64,000 bases of DNA from Leptolinea sp. UBA4782 (GTDB lineage: Bacteria > Chloroflexota > Anaerolineae > Anaerolineales > Anaerolineaceae), in NCBI GenBank assembly GCA_002403095.1, contig DHHC01000013.1, positions 48,859 to 112,858 on the forward strand, read 5' to 3'. The notes beneath the pieces are model-generated. The model was not told where the DNA came from. It did no database searches and worked only from the letters and a program-made list of their open reading frames with translations. Every line of letters starts with the position of its first letter. Position 1 is the first letter of the stretch. The translations under genes were made by a program, and so were the position numbers. This document shows, in pieces, positions 41,450 to 49,360 of the stretch.

Positions 41450-42205
41450 TCAGCTGGCAATTTCCCGCAGGTAAGCTGCAGTCTTTTCAACCATATAGTT
41501 GTAGATTTTTTCACCAATTTCTGCATTGCAATCTGCAAGGTCGCCAATCACACCTGTATCGGAAAGGTCTTTGGTAACCCAGCCAGTGCTCAGGTGCGGG
41601 AAGGAAGCCTTGGGCAGGATGCCATGCGGTACTTTTCCTACCAGGTCAGGTGTCAGGTAAAGCAAAAGCGACGTTTCGACAAAGGAGGCATGGATATCCG
41701 GGTAGGATAGCTGCGGCAGGAGTTGTTTATACTCCGCACTGCTGGTGAATTCCCGGCTCCACAGGTTCAGGCAGGTGATCTCAACACCATAGGTGTAATG
41801 CAGTTCATTTGCCACCCCATTCAGCAAAGCCGTGTTCCCTCCATGGCTGTTCAGGAATACCATTTTACGCACACCGTGCTTTTGCATGGAGGAGACGATA
41901 TCCTCCAGGATCGCGATCAGGGTGGTTGCTCTGAAGGTGACAGTTCCGCAAAAATCCATATGTTCCGGGCTTTTCCCAATTGGCATGGAGGGCAGGAACA
42001 CAAACGGTTCTTCAGCTCCCAGCTGCTGCCTGACACCCTCCACCACGGCATTCAAGATGATGGTATCGGTACCGGTCGGCAGATGGGGACCGTGCTGTTC
42101 ATTGGAACCGATTGGGAAAATGGCAATACGGGCAGCCAGGGGCAGCTCTGCGGCAGCATTGGTTGAAATTTCGTGCAGTTTGATTGCATTACTCTTTGGT
42201 TTCAT
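41450..42205 (-). CDS. Creatininase family amidohydrolase
   Basis: A 251-residue protein. The creatininase metal site is visible as Pro-Ile-Gly-Ser-Asn-Glu-Gln-His-Gly-Pro-His-Leu-Pro (~31-43), Thr-Asp-Thr (~46-48) and Asn-Ser-His-Gly-Gly-Asn (~124-129). The family hydrolyses cyclic amides or formamides (creatinine, or intermediates such as in F420 and mycofactocin biosynthesis). Start ATG has GCGAGGAAA upstream and overlaps the end of the preceding methyltransferase-like gene by 17 bp, so the two are translationally coupled. As the third gene of an operon with a deaminase, its substrate is probably a purine- or creatinine-derived amide; that is inference. Confidence 0.9.
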   Translation of the reverse strand: MKPKSNAIKLHEISTNAAAELPLAARIAIFPIGSNEQHGPHLPTGTDTIILNAVVEGVRQQLGAEEPFVFLPSMPIGKSPEHMDFCGTVTFRATTLIAILEDIVSSMQKHGVRKMVFLNSHGGNTALLNGVANELHYTYGVEITCLNLWSREFTSSAEYKQLLPQLSYPDIHASFVETSLLLYLTPDLVGKVPHGILPKASFPHLSTGWVTKDLSDTGVIGDLADCNAEIGEKIYNYMVEKTAAYLREIAS

Positions 42206-43079
42206 GTTTCCTCGCTTTAATCAGGTTATTCATTCTTAAATAGGTCAGGTACTTTTTTGCATACGGGTCACGCCCGCTGAGAAAATTGGAAGCAAACAGC
42301 AGGTTCTGACCGGTTCTGCCCAGGCTGCTGAGCAGGGGCGGATCCATCAGGGCAGCATCCAACCCGGCGGGTATGGCTGCCATCAAGTATGCCAGTTCAA
42401 GCGTATCTTTCTCCGGCATGCAATACCCTGCGTTGCCAATCCCCAGGCAAGTGGAAAAAGGGTATTCCTGTTTAAAATAACGCAGCGCATCCAGTGTTAC
42501 CAGCATGGAATCCGGTTCGCTTACCCCGGCTGCCAGTACAAGCGGATCAATGACGATATCCTCATCCGGGATTCCAACCGCACGCGCCTGCTGGATGATG
42601 TACTCTCCAGCAGTGATCCTTCCAGCTGTAGCAGCTGGGATACCTTTTTCATCCATGCACAGGCAAATCACCGCACAGTTTTTCTCCCTGGCCAGATCCA
42701 GAACCGGTTCCAACCGTGCGGCATCTCCAGATACAGATAAAAGGGGTTTGTAAGGAAACACCTCCAGGGTTTTGCGAATAGCGCTGACATTGGTGGAATC
42801 AATGTAAATCGGCAGCCCGGAGGCATCATGCGCAGCCAGGCAGGCTTTCGGCAGCACATCCACCTCATCCAGCTCAGGGCTGGAAACCAGCACCTCAATA
42901 AACCCGACTCCCTCGATGCACTGCTTTTCGGCCAGGCGCCTGACCGCATCATAATCTGCGCTCAGCAGGCTACGCGCAAGGGACTTGTGCTCAACGGCAT
43001 TTATCAGTGTACCGCCAATCACTGCAGGGTATCCGGTGCCAAAGGTGCAGGTTCCGGTAGAACTGGTCAGGGTGGTCAT
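42189..43079 (-). CDS. Pterin-binding (DHPS-fold) methyltransferase-like protein, AcsE/MtrH-type
   Basis: A 296-residue TIM-barrel protein resembling methyltetrahydrofolate:corrinoid methyltransferases. Landmarks are Gly-Gly-Thr-Leu-Ile-Asn (~22-27), Tyr-Ile-Asp-Ser-Thr-Asn (~92-97), Leu-Cys-Met-Asp-Glu-Lys-Gly-Ile-Pro (~138-146), Val-Ile-Asp-Pro-Leu-Val-Leu (~175-181) and Leu-Gly-Ile-Gly-Asn-Ala (~211-216, carrying the Asn expected to act on the pterin). It should carry or transfer a methyl group between a folate and a corrinoid protein. No corrinoid protein is encoded in the window. The start ATG lacks a strong Shine-Dalgarno. It sits between the deaminase (46 bp) and the creatininase (17-bp overlap). 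Confidence 0.83.
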   Translation of the reverse strand: MTTLTSSTGTCTFGTGYPAVIGGTLINAVEHKSLARSLLSADYDAVRRLAEKQCIEGVGFIEVLVSSPELDEVDVLPKACLAAHDASGLPIYIDSTNVSAIRKTLEVFPYKPLLSVSGDAARLEPVLDLAREKNCAVICLCMDEKGIPAATAGRITAGEYIIQQARAVGIPDEDIVIDPLVLAAGVSEPDSMLVTLDALRYFKQEYPFSTCLGIGNAGYCMPEKDTLELAYLMAAIPAGLDAALMDPPLLSSLGRTGQNLLFASNFLSGRDPYAKKYLTYLRMNNLIKARKHETKE

Positions 43080-43124
43080 GGTTGCAGGTTTTTCCTGTTC
43101 CTGTAAATAATCAGTACGCGCCTT

Positions 43125-44513
43125 CTAAACCAGTTTAAAGCGCTCAGGAACCGGGTATTTTGACACGATCTCTGCCGCAATCTGGTTGTGCCGCTCCACC
43201 AGCTTTTCCACATCAACCGTCAGCAGCTTCCCGTCCTTCACCACCTGCCGGCCGTTGATCACCGAGAACTCCACCGTGCCTGCATTGCATAACAGCAGCG
43301 CTGCCACTGCATCATGCACAGCTCCCCCCGCCATCGCTACCGTATCCAACGGCACGCCTACAAAGTCGGCTGCCTTCCCAGGCGCCAGCTCGCCCAGGTC
43401 ATCCCGCCCAAGTACCGAGGCACTGCCCCTGGTAGCTAGTGTCAATGCTTCACGCACTGAAAACGCCGAAGCACCCAGGTTCACCCGCTGCAGCAGCATC
43501 GCCATGCGTGCCTCTCCGATCATGTGCTCCATGTCGTTGCTGGCCGATCCATCCACCCCGATCCCTACCTTCACCCCCGCATCCAGCATCTCCCGAATCG
43601 GCGCAATCCCAGACCCCAGCCGCATATTCGATGACGGGCAATGCGCCACTCCCGTTCCCGTCTCTGCCATCATCTTGATTTCCTCTGAATTCACCCATAC
43701 CGAGTGCGCCCACCATACATCCGGCCCTGTCCATCCTACACTTTCCATGTACGCCGCCGGACGCATCCCGACCCGCTGCATACAAAAGGTCTCTTCATCC
43801 CGCGTCTCTGCCACATGCGTGTGCAGCATCACCCCTTTGTATGACCGTGCCAGCCTGGCGCTCTGCTTTAACAGCTCGCCCGTTACTGAGAACGGCGAGC
43901 ACGGCGCCAGCGCCACCCGCAGCATGGAATACCGCTCAGGGTCGTGGTAAGTTTCAATTACCCGCTGGCAGTCTCTCAATATCTCCTCTTCTTCCTGCAC
44001 CACGTGGTCCGGCGGCAGCCCCCCCTTGCTCCTCCCCAGCGACATTGAACCACGCGTCACATGAAAGCGCATCCCGATATCCCGCGCCGCTCTTACCTGC
44101 GCATCCAGCGTCGAATTATTGGGGTACAGGTACAAGTGGTCGCTGCTGGCTGTCCCGCCTGACAGCATCATCTCTGCCATCGCTGTCTGGGTGCTGATAT
44201 ACACCGCTTCTTCTGTCAGCTCGCCCCAGATCGGGTACAGCCGCACCAGCCAGTCGAACAGTTCTTCGTTCTGCGCCCCTGGCACCGCCCGCGTCAGCGT
44301 CTGGTAGAAATGATGGTGCGTGTTTATGATCCCGGGCATTACTGCTGTATTCCCGGCATCAATCTCCACATCCGCCCGGGCTGGCAGTTCCTCTGCCCGC
44401 CCGATCTGCTCTATCACGTTGTCACGCACATATATGCTGCCGTTGTGGACCTCCCCCAGCTTGGCATTGTTCGTCAACACTACTTTCGCATTCTTTACTA
44501 ACAGCGTTCCCAT
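43125..44513 (-). CDS. Amidohydrolase, 8-oxoguanine deaminase/hydroxyatrazine hydrolase-like
   Basis: A 462-residue metal-dependent amidohydrolase (TrzN/AtzB and 8-oxoguanine deaminase clade). It has Pro-Gly-Ile-Ile-Asn-Thr-His-His-His-Phe-Tyr-Gln (metal His, ~58-69), His-Thr-His-Val-Ala-Glu-Thr (~232-238), Trp-Trp-Ala-His (~268-271), Val-Ala-His-Cys-Pro-Ser-Ser-Asn (~287-294) and the metal/catalytic Gly-Val-Asp-Gly-Ser-Ala-Ser-Asn-Asp (~316-324). It should deaminate an oxidised or methylated purine or a triazine-like ring. Start ATG 44513 has GAGGTGAAC upstream; the longer frame to 44570 has no support. It is the first gene of the operon with the methyltransferase-like and creatininase genes. 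Confidence 0.9.
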   Translation of the reverse strand: MGTLLVKNAKVVLTNNAKLGEVHNGSIYVRDNVIEQIGRAEELPARADVEIDAGNTAVMPGIINTHHHFYQTLTRAVPGAQNEELFDWLVRLYPIWGELTEEAVYISTQTAMAEMMLSGGTASSDHLYLYPNNSTLDAQVRAARDIGMRFHVTRGSMSLGRSKGGLPPDHVVQEEEEILRDCQRVIETYHDPERYSMLRVALAPCSPFSVTGELLKQSARLARSYKGVMLHTHVAETRDEETFCMQRVGMRPAAYMESVGWTGPDVWWAHSVWVNSEEIKMMAETGTGVAHCPSSNMRLGSGIAPIREMLDAGVKVGIGVDGSASNDMEHMIGEARMAMLLQRVNLGASAFSVREALTLATRGSASVLGRDDLGELAPGKAADFVGVPLDTVAMAGGAVHDAVAALLLCNAGTVEFSVINGRQVVKDGKLLTVDVEKLVERHNQIAAEIVSKYPVPERFKLV

Positions 44514-44771
44514 GTTCACCTCAGGATATTCATGAATAAGGCTCAAAATCAAAGCCGGTAAGCAGGCCAACCAGAAAAGTGGTGTTTGAAACCAGCCCGC
44601 GATCCTAATTATAGCAAAAACGGTTTTGGTGGACTTCCCGACACGATTCAGGGCAGACAGGCAACCAATCCTGCAGGTTTAGCTGCGGATTAAACGAAAT
44701 CTAAACCACTCACCTGCCGGACGGGGATATCATCAGCACAATTGATGACCATAGATGTGAAAGAGCTGACT

Positions 44772-45632
44772 ATGCAAAATACCCTCGCGACATCCCCAAT
44801 CCAGGCAGAAACATCTGTTCGGAGCTGGGCGCTCCGGCCGGCTGCAAACCTCTGGACCAAGCGGGCCTCAGCCCTTGAATCAACCGCAACCCTGTACAGT
44901 CCAATATCGCTGAAAGAGATGGATTCAGTGGCTCTGATGGATCGGATCGATACTAAATATGTCCTCTCATTCCAGCAATTGGTGAACACCCTGCAAGCGC
45001 TGGAATCCGATTACCGCATCCTCACCATCCACGGACGCAGGTTGATGCACTACCGCACCCTCTACTTTGACACGTCCGAATTCGCCCTTTACACACTGCA
45101 TATCGATAACCGCGCGGAGCGCTATAAAGTTCGCAGCCGGGAATACGTTGATTCAAACATCTCCTTCCTGGAAGTGAAGCAAAGGACTAGAAAGAACCGG
45201 ACAGTCAAACAGCGCATTCCCACTGCCAGCCAGGTTTTGCAGCTGAACACCAAAAACAGCCAATGGCTGCAGGAAGTATTCCCGTACGGCTGTGCCTGCC
45301 TGGAACCCAAACTGGCGAACTCTTTCACCCGCATCACCCTGGTGGGCCTGGAACGGTCTGAAAGGGTGACCCTGGATATGGACCTCACCTTCTCTTCAGA
45401 CCACAGGATGCGCAAGCTGGAAGGTGTGTGCGTAGCAGAAGTAAAAATGAATGCGCAAAACCATACCTCTCCCTTTGCCTCATATATGCACACCTGCCAT
45501 ATCCGCCCGATGGGGTTCAGCAAGTATTGCATGGGTGTTTCCATGCTCTATGAGCAGGTAAAGAAGAATCCCCTGAAGCGTAAAATGCTGCAGGTATCCA
45601 AGATCGAAGAAGGAATATATTGCTATGAGTGA
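44772..45632 (+). CDS. VTC-domain polyphosphate polymerase-like protein
   Basis: A ~286-residue VTC domain protein without an SPX domain. It shows Asp-Arg-Ile-Asp-Thr-Lys-Tyr (~57-63), Tyr-Arg-Thr-Leu-Tyr-Phe-Asp-Thr (~95-102), Arg-Tyr-Lys-Val-Arg-Ser-Arg-Glu-Tyr (~116-124), Phe-Leu-Glu-Val-Lys-Gln-Arg (~131-137) and a final Glu-Val-Lys-Met-Asn. These basic/acidic strands line the tunnel where eukaryotic VTC makes polyphosphate from ATP. Start ATG 44772 is favoured by GAAAGAG upstream; ATG 44745 is possible. It overlaps the DUF4956 gene by 8 bp, the usual bacterial partnership. Together they probably make and translocate polyphosphate or modify the cell surface. Confidence 0.88.
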   Translation: MQNTLATSPIQAETSVRSWALRPAANLWTKRASALESTATLYSPISLKEMDSVALMDRIDTKYVLSFQQLVNTLQALESDYRILTIHGRRLMHYRTLYFDTSEFALYTLHIDNRAERYKVRSREYVDSNISFLEVKQRTRKNRTVKQRIPTASQVLQLNTKNSQWLQEVFPYGCACLEPKLANSFTRITLVGLERSERVTLDMDLTFSSDHRMRKLEGVCVAEVKMNAQNHTSPFASYMHTCHIRPMGFSKYCMGVSMLYEQVKKNPLKRKMLQVSKIEEGIYCYE

Positions 45633-46263
45633 TTTCACCGGTTTTCTGATTGGGTTCGCCTTCAACCTTCTGGTTGCAGTTATCCTTGTACGCTGGATCT
45701 ATTACCCGTCGACCCAAAATAAGGCATATGTTTTCACCTTCCTGGCATTCAATACCATGATCTACTTTGTGTTGAGCTTTCTGACCAGGATCGAGATCGG
45801 TATTGGCGTTGGATTTGGCTTGTTTGCCATCTTCACCATCCTGCGCTACCGTACCGACCCTATCCCGATCCGCGAGATGACCTACCTGTTCATCTTTGCA
45901 GCCCTGCCGGTGATGAATTCAGCGGGGGCGAGCAGCATGATTTGGTGGCAGCTGGTCTGTGCCAACCTGGCTATCCTGGGAGTTATGTTCATCCTCGAAA
46001 AAGGATGGGGATTTCATTATGAAGCATCCAAACGCATTGTTTACGAGAAAATTGACCTGATCCAGCCGGAACGCAGGTCGGATCTGCTGGCAGACCTGGA
46101 GGCGCGCACTGGGTTGAAGATCAAGCGCATTGCCATTGGCAAGATCGACTTCCTGCGGGATGTGGCGGATATCAAGATCTTTTATGACGATCTTTTTCAG
46201 GAAGGCTGGCTGAACGGTGAGGAACCCGCTTTTATCACAATAACGAAAGATGAGGTTAATTGA
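45625..46263 (+). CDS. DUF4956 family membrane protein
   Basis: A 212-residue protein with four N-terminal membrane helices (~5-25, 35-55, 60-80, 105-120) and a soluble C-terminal ~90 residues with Tyr-Glu-Lys-Ile-Asp-Leu-Ile (~139-145) and Leu-Glu-Ala-Arg-Thr-Gly-Leu-Lys-Ile (~157-165). The cytoplasmic loop Arg-Tyr-Arg-Thr-Asp-Pro-Ile-Pro-Ile-Arg-Glu-Met-Thr-Tyr (~74-87) is the most conserved region of DUF4956. Its function is unknown. Coupling to the VTC-domain gene (8-bp overlap) suggests it is the membrane partner of the polyphosphate polymerase. Confidence 0.9.
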   Translation: MSDFTGFLIGFAFNLLVAVILVRWIYYPSTQNKAYVFTFLAFNTMIYFVLSFLTRIEIGIGVGFGLFAIFTILRYRTDPIPIREMTYLFIFAALPVMNSAGASSMIWWQLVCANLAILGVMFILEKGWGFHYEASKRIVYEKIDLIQPERRSDLLADLEARTGLKIKRIAIGKIDFLRDVADIKIFYDDLFQEGWLNGEEPAFITITKDEVN

Positions 46264-46417
46264 CCATCTAATCATCTCCAATTGATGAAATGGAGCAGGT
46301 AAGGTCAAACCCAGCTATACAAAAAATTAACCAGCCAAAATTGAAAACCATTAAGATTATGCATGTAATGAGCACAGCAAGACGGCGGAAAACATGAATT
46401 CTCTCCTCCATAAGAAT

Positions 46418-46449
46418 GAAGCAGGATGGGTTGGCAGCCCATCCTCTTC
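46418..46449 (+). terminator. Terminator-like hairpin after the VTC/DUF4956 operon
   Basis: The stem GAAG-(C)-AGGATGGG pairs with CCCATCCT-CTTC (one bulged C) around a 7-nt loop. The T-run is weak (CTTAATC). It lies 155 bp past the DUF4956 stop and 44 bp before the response-regulator gene. Confidence 0.6.
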
Positions 46450-46480
46450 ACTTAATCAATACGGTCCATGAAAGGTTGGC

Positions 46481-46486
46481 TATAAT
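46481..46486 (+). promoter_or_regulatory. -10 box giving a probable leaderless transcript for the response regulator
   Basis: A consensus TATAAT ends 6 nt before the ATG at 46493 with no Shine-Dalgarno between (sequence TCAGCT). The transcription start would fall on or next to the A of the ATG. The -35 region at the right distance (AATACG) is poor. Confidence 0.5.
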
Positions 46487-46492
46487 TCAGCT

Positions 46493-47182
46493 ATGGCAAG
46501 AAAGATCCTGGTAGTGGATGATACGATAAATGTACAGGTGATGCTTACTGATTTTCTCAGCAGCCAGGACTATGAAGTCCTGGCTGCCAGCGACGGGCGT
46601 GAAGCCCTGGAGGTTTTCCGCCAGGAACAACCTGACCTGGTGCTGCTGGATATTATGATGCCCAATATGGATGGTTACCAGTTCATCACCCAACTGCGGA
46701 AAGAATCGGGTATACCGGTCATCATGATCACCGCCAGGCAGCAGGAAGCAGACCTGATCAAAGGGTTTGACCTGGGGGCAGATGATTACATTACCAAGCC
46801 ATTCCGTATGAGAGAACTGCTGGTGCGCATGCGGGCAGTGCTGCGCCGCACTGCGACCCTTTCACCCCTGGATGAGGTGATTACCGTTGGGGAGGTAGCG
46901 CTGGACCGCAGCCGGCATGAGGTTACCAAAAATGGCACACCGGTAGTTTTGACCCCGCTCGAATTCAAGATCCTGGAACTGTTAATCCAATCGCACGGCA
47001 AGGTGGTCCGGCGGGTGGACCTGGGAATGTACCTGATGGAGAATGGTTTTACCGGCTCTGAAGCTACCTTGAAAATCCATATCCACAACCTGCGCAGTAA
47101 ACTGGAAGATGATCTGGAACAGCCCAGGTTTATCGAGACCGTTTTCGGGGTTGGTTACCGCTTCATGGAGCCGCAAGAATGA
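46493..47182 (+). CDS. OmpR/PhoB-type response regulator
   Basis: A 229-residue two-component regulator. The receiver domain spans 1-118 with acidic Asp9-Asp10, phospho-acceptor Asp53 (Leu-Leu-Asp-Ile-Met-Met-Pro), Thr of Met-Ile-Thr-Ala (~77-80) and Lys in Ile-Thr-Lys-Pro-Phe (~99-103). The winged-helix DNA-binding domain (~127-227) has Val-Leu-Thr-Pro-Leu-Glu-Phe-Lys-Ile-Leu and the C-terminal Thr-Val-Phe-Gly-Val-Gly-Tyr-Arg-Phe. It overlaps the kinase gene by 4 bp. Target genes are unknown; the flanking polyphosphate genes are candidates. Its transcript is probably leaderless. Confidence 0.95.
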   Translation: MARKILVVDDTINVQVMLTDFLSSQDYEVLAASDGREALEVFRQEQPDLVLLDIMMPNMDGYQFITQLRKESGIPVIMITARQQEADLIKGFDLGADDYITKPFRMRELLVRMRAVLRRTATLSPLDEVITVGEVALDRSRHEVTKNGTPVVLTPLEFKILELLIQSHGKVVRRVDLGMYLMENGFTGSEATLKIHIHNLRSKLEDDLEQPRFIETVFGVGYRFMEPQE

Positions 47183-48582
47183 AACGCTCGCTCAGACACA
47201 AGCTTATCCTTTCTTTTCTGGTGGTCGCGCTGGTGACCGTGCTGGTGGTTTCAGCCCTGATCCGCCTAACCTCCGGCCAATCGCTGATGAACCTGGTGGT
47301 CGAACAGCAGACCGCCCAGCTGGAAGAAGCAGTTACGAGCTACTACACTGCAAATGGCAGCCTGGACGGTTTCTTTGCCTATTACATCGAGAGCAGACCA
47401 TATGAACCGCGTCCAGATGATTCAGGAAACCAGAACCCGGCTCCAGGTTTCGGTGACATACGCGGCGTGTTTGGCCTGGTGGATGCAGATTATCGGGCGA
47501 TCATGCCTACCTTTGGGATTGATATCGGTCAGCAGGTTCCGGCGGATATGATCAAGAATCCGGTGGCAGTAAAGGTGAATGGCGAGACCATCGCCTGGAT
47601 CCTGCCGGATACCAAGTTTCAGTTTAAGCTGAGCGCTGAAGAAGAACTTTTCCTCAAGCGCACATCCCTGGCAATCGGCGCAGCCGCAGCAGCCGGTGTG
47701 GCTATTGCCATCCTCATGGGTGTGTTACTGACCGGTTACCTGGTCAAGCCCATCCAGCGCCTGACTGCCGCCGCCAAAGCCCTGGCGGAAGGGGACCTGA
47801 AACAGCAGGTTCCAGTCACTTCGCAGGATGAACTCGGCTTACTGACAGAAACATTTAACCAGATGAGCAGCGACCTGCACCAGGCGGACTTGCAGCGCAA
47901 GCGACTGACAGCCGACATAACCCATGATCTGAGTACTCCCCTGCAGATCATCTCAGGATATATAGAAATGCTCGAGAACGGACAGGTAACCCTGACCGAA
48001 GACAGGATAGGAATTATCAAAACCGAAATCGAACATCTCCGGCGGATGGTGAGCGACCTGACCACTCTGTCTCAGGTGGAAGCCGGCGGGCTTGAGATCC
48101 AGGCGGAAACCGTGCAGCCCGAACAGCTGCTCCAGCGGGTTTACCAGGCTTACCAGCCGATAGCTGCGGCAAAAGGCGTAACCCTGGAATTGAATACACC
48201 TTCAGGGCTGCCAGCTATTTACATTGATGAAGGCCGCATGCTGCAGGTGCTGAAGAACCTGGTGGATAATGCCCTCAGGCACACACCTGCGGGCGGAAAG
48301 GTCGCCCTGGAAGCAGCTGACAGCGGACTGGTTGAGCTGAAGGTCACTGACAGCGGTGAAGGAATCGACGCAGACGACCTGCCTTATGTGTTTGACCGCT
48401 TTTACCGGGCGGACAAAGCCCGGTCGGCCAATTCGGGCAAGATGGGTTTAGGCCTGGCAATCTGCAAGGCGCTGGTAAGCGCACAGGGCGGCAAGATCAA
48501 GGCGCTGTCTGCAGGGAAAGGCCAGGGAACAAGCATGGTAATTACATTTCCCCCGCAGGAAAGCGGACACACCGCACAATAA
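47179..48582 (+). CDS. Membrane sensor histidine kinase with HAMP domain
   Basis: A 467-residue kinase. It has TM1 (~8-28), an extracytoplasmic sensor of ~125 residues (~30-155) rich in Tyr and Pro, TM2 (~163-188), a HAMP domain (~189-240), and a DHp domain with Asp-Ile-Thr-His-Asp-Leu-Ser-Thr-Pro (phospho-His ~251). The HATPase has N-box Leu-Lys-Asn-Leu-Val-Asp-Asn-Ala (~356-363), G1 Asp-Ser-Gly-Glu-Gly-Ile (~392) and Gly-Leu-Gly-Leu-Ala-Ile (~424). It autophosphorylates and signals to the coupled response regulator. The ligand is unknown. The 3' end is 17 bp from a convergent small gene without an evident terminator. Confidence 0.95.
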   Translation: MKRSLRHKLILSFLVVALVTVLVVSALIRLTSGQSLMNLVVEQQTAQLEEAVTSYYTANGSLDGFFAYYIESRPYEPRPDDSGNQNPAPGFGDIRGVFGLVDADYRAIMPTFGIDIGQQVPADMIKNPVAVKVNGETIAWILPDTKFQFKLSAEEELFLKRTSLAIGAAAAAGVAIAILMGVLLTGYLVKPIQRLTAAAKALAEGDLKQQVPVTSQDELGLLTETFNQMSSDLHQADLQRKRLTADITHDLSTPLQIISGYIEMLENGQVTLTEDRIGIIKTEIEHLRRMVSDLTTLSQVEAGGLEIQAETVQPEQLLQRVYQAYQPIAAAKGVTLELNTPSGLPAIYIDEGRMLQVLKNLVDNALRHTPAGGKVALEAADSGLVELKVTDSGEGIDADDLPYVFDRFYRADKARSANSGKMGLGLAICKALVSAQGGKIKALSAGKGQGTSMVITFPPQESGHTAQ

Positions 48583-48599
48583 ACTTTCTTACCTGGCTG

Positions 48600-48800
48600 C
48601 TATAACTCTTCTGTCTCAACCTCAAGTGCCTCATTGATGGCTTGCAGCAGCATGGAAATAATATCCTTGCGCCGTTTAAGCATGGCTTTGTAACCGATAT
48701 TATCGGTTGAGGTAATCTCGACCCGCAGGTCGGTCAAGCAGGTTTCAGCCAGGTCGCGCAAGATCAGCGTTTCGTTCGTGGTCAAATTCAATTGGATCAT
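48600..48800 (-). CDS. Small conserved hypothetical protein (66 aa)
   Basis: A 66-residue acidic, helical protein starting Met-Ile-Gln-Leu-Asn-Leu-Thr-Thr-Asn-Glu and ending Glu-Val-Glu-Thr-Glu-Glu-Leu. It has the layout of a small family seen in many anaerobes (Leu-Arg-Asp-x-x-Glu-x-x-Leu-x-Asp-Leu-Arg-x-Glu-Ile...Met-Leu-Lys-Arg-Arg-Lys), recalled from general experience and not verified here. Start ATG 48800 has AGGAGGTAG directly upstream; the longer frame to 48866 would run through a hairpin. Function is unknown. Two amphipathic helices separated by a short turn suggest a protein-protein interaction role. Confidence 0.8.
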   Translation of the reverse strand: MIQLNLTTNETLILRDLAETCLTDLRVEITSTDNIGYKAMLKRRKDIISMLLQAINEALEVETEEL

Positions 48801-48824
48801 CACTACCTCCTGATAACAATAAAA

Positions 48825-48849
48825 GCCGCCCGTATTGGTTACGAACGGC
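48825..48849 (-). terminator. Terminator-like hairpin upstream of the 66-aa gene
   Basis: On the minus strand, GCCG-xx-CGTA pairs with TACG-xx-CGGC, with one 2-bp mismatch and a 5-nt loop, followed by TTTTATT. It lies between the DUF1294 gene and the small gene, immediately before the latter's Shine-Dalgarno. It is either the terminator of the former or an attenuator of the latter. Confidence 0.5.
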
Positions 48850-48980
48850 CTGCAGAAAAACCGCAAAGAATTGCCTCAGCAGCGTGGTGTTAAATGTCTC
48901 TTAAATCCATTATAAGAAATCAGCCTGGCCGAGTCAAGTATCCTGCTTTTCCTGCAAAGGAAAAGAATTCATCGCTTGCA

Positions 48981-49244
48981 TCAGTAAACATAGGTAAAAA
49001 GCAGGATATGGACTGCCAGGAACAGGATGCCGGTCAGCCAGAATAGCGGTTTGCGAATCTTATGGCGGAACAGGATCATACCCGCCAGGGCGCCGGCTGC
49101 CCCGCCCATTAAAGCCAGGAAGAACAGCCATTTCTCCGGCACGCGCCACTGCTGCCTGACCGCACGGCGTTTGTCTGCCTCCCAGACAAGCAGGGTGACC
49201 AGGTTGATGATGAAGTAATAGATGAGGATGCTGTTCTTATGCAT
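48981..49244 (-). CDS. DUF1294 family membrane protein
   Basis: An 87-residue protein with an N-terminal membrane helix (~5-18), the conserved Trp-Glu-Ala-Asp-Lys-Arg-Arg-Ala (~19-26), a cytoplasmic Trp-Arg-Val-Pro-Glu-Lys-Trp-Leu (~32-39), then Gly-Gly-Ala-Ala-Gly-Ala-Leu-Ala-Gly (~46-54) and a C-terminal helix with His-Lys-Ile-Arg-Lys-Pro-Leu-Phe. This is the complete DUF1294 pattern (Glu/Asp-Lys-x-x-Ala ... Gly-Gly-x-x-Gly-Ala ... His-Lys). Start ATG 49244 is chosen by domain length; it lacks a strong ribosome site, and the longer frame adds a non-conserved segment. Function is unknown. Confidence 0.82.
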   Translation of the reverse strand: MHKNSILIYYFIINLVTLLVWEADKRRAVRQQWRVPEKWLFFLALMGGAAGALAGMILFRHKIRKPLFWLTGILFLAVHILLFTYVY

Positions 49245-49360
49245 ATTGACGCATTCCAGTATTCCATTGGAGATGAATTTCACTATAATATCAATTGTAA
49301 ATGATGTGTTCCTCTCGTAATCAAGAACAATGTTCCTGTTAGTAAATAGGAGGAGGCAGC

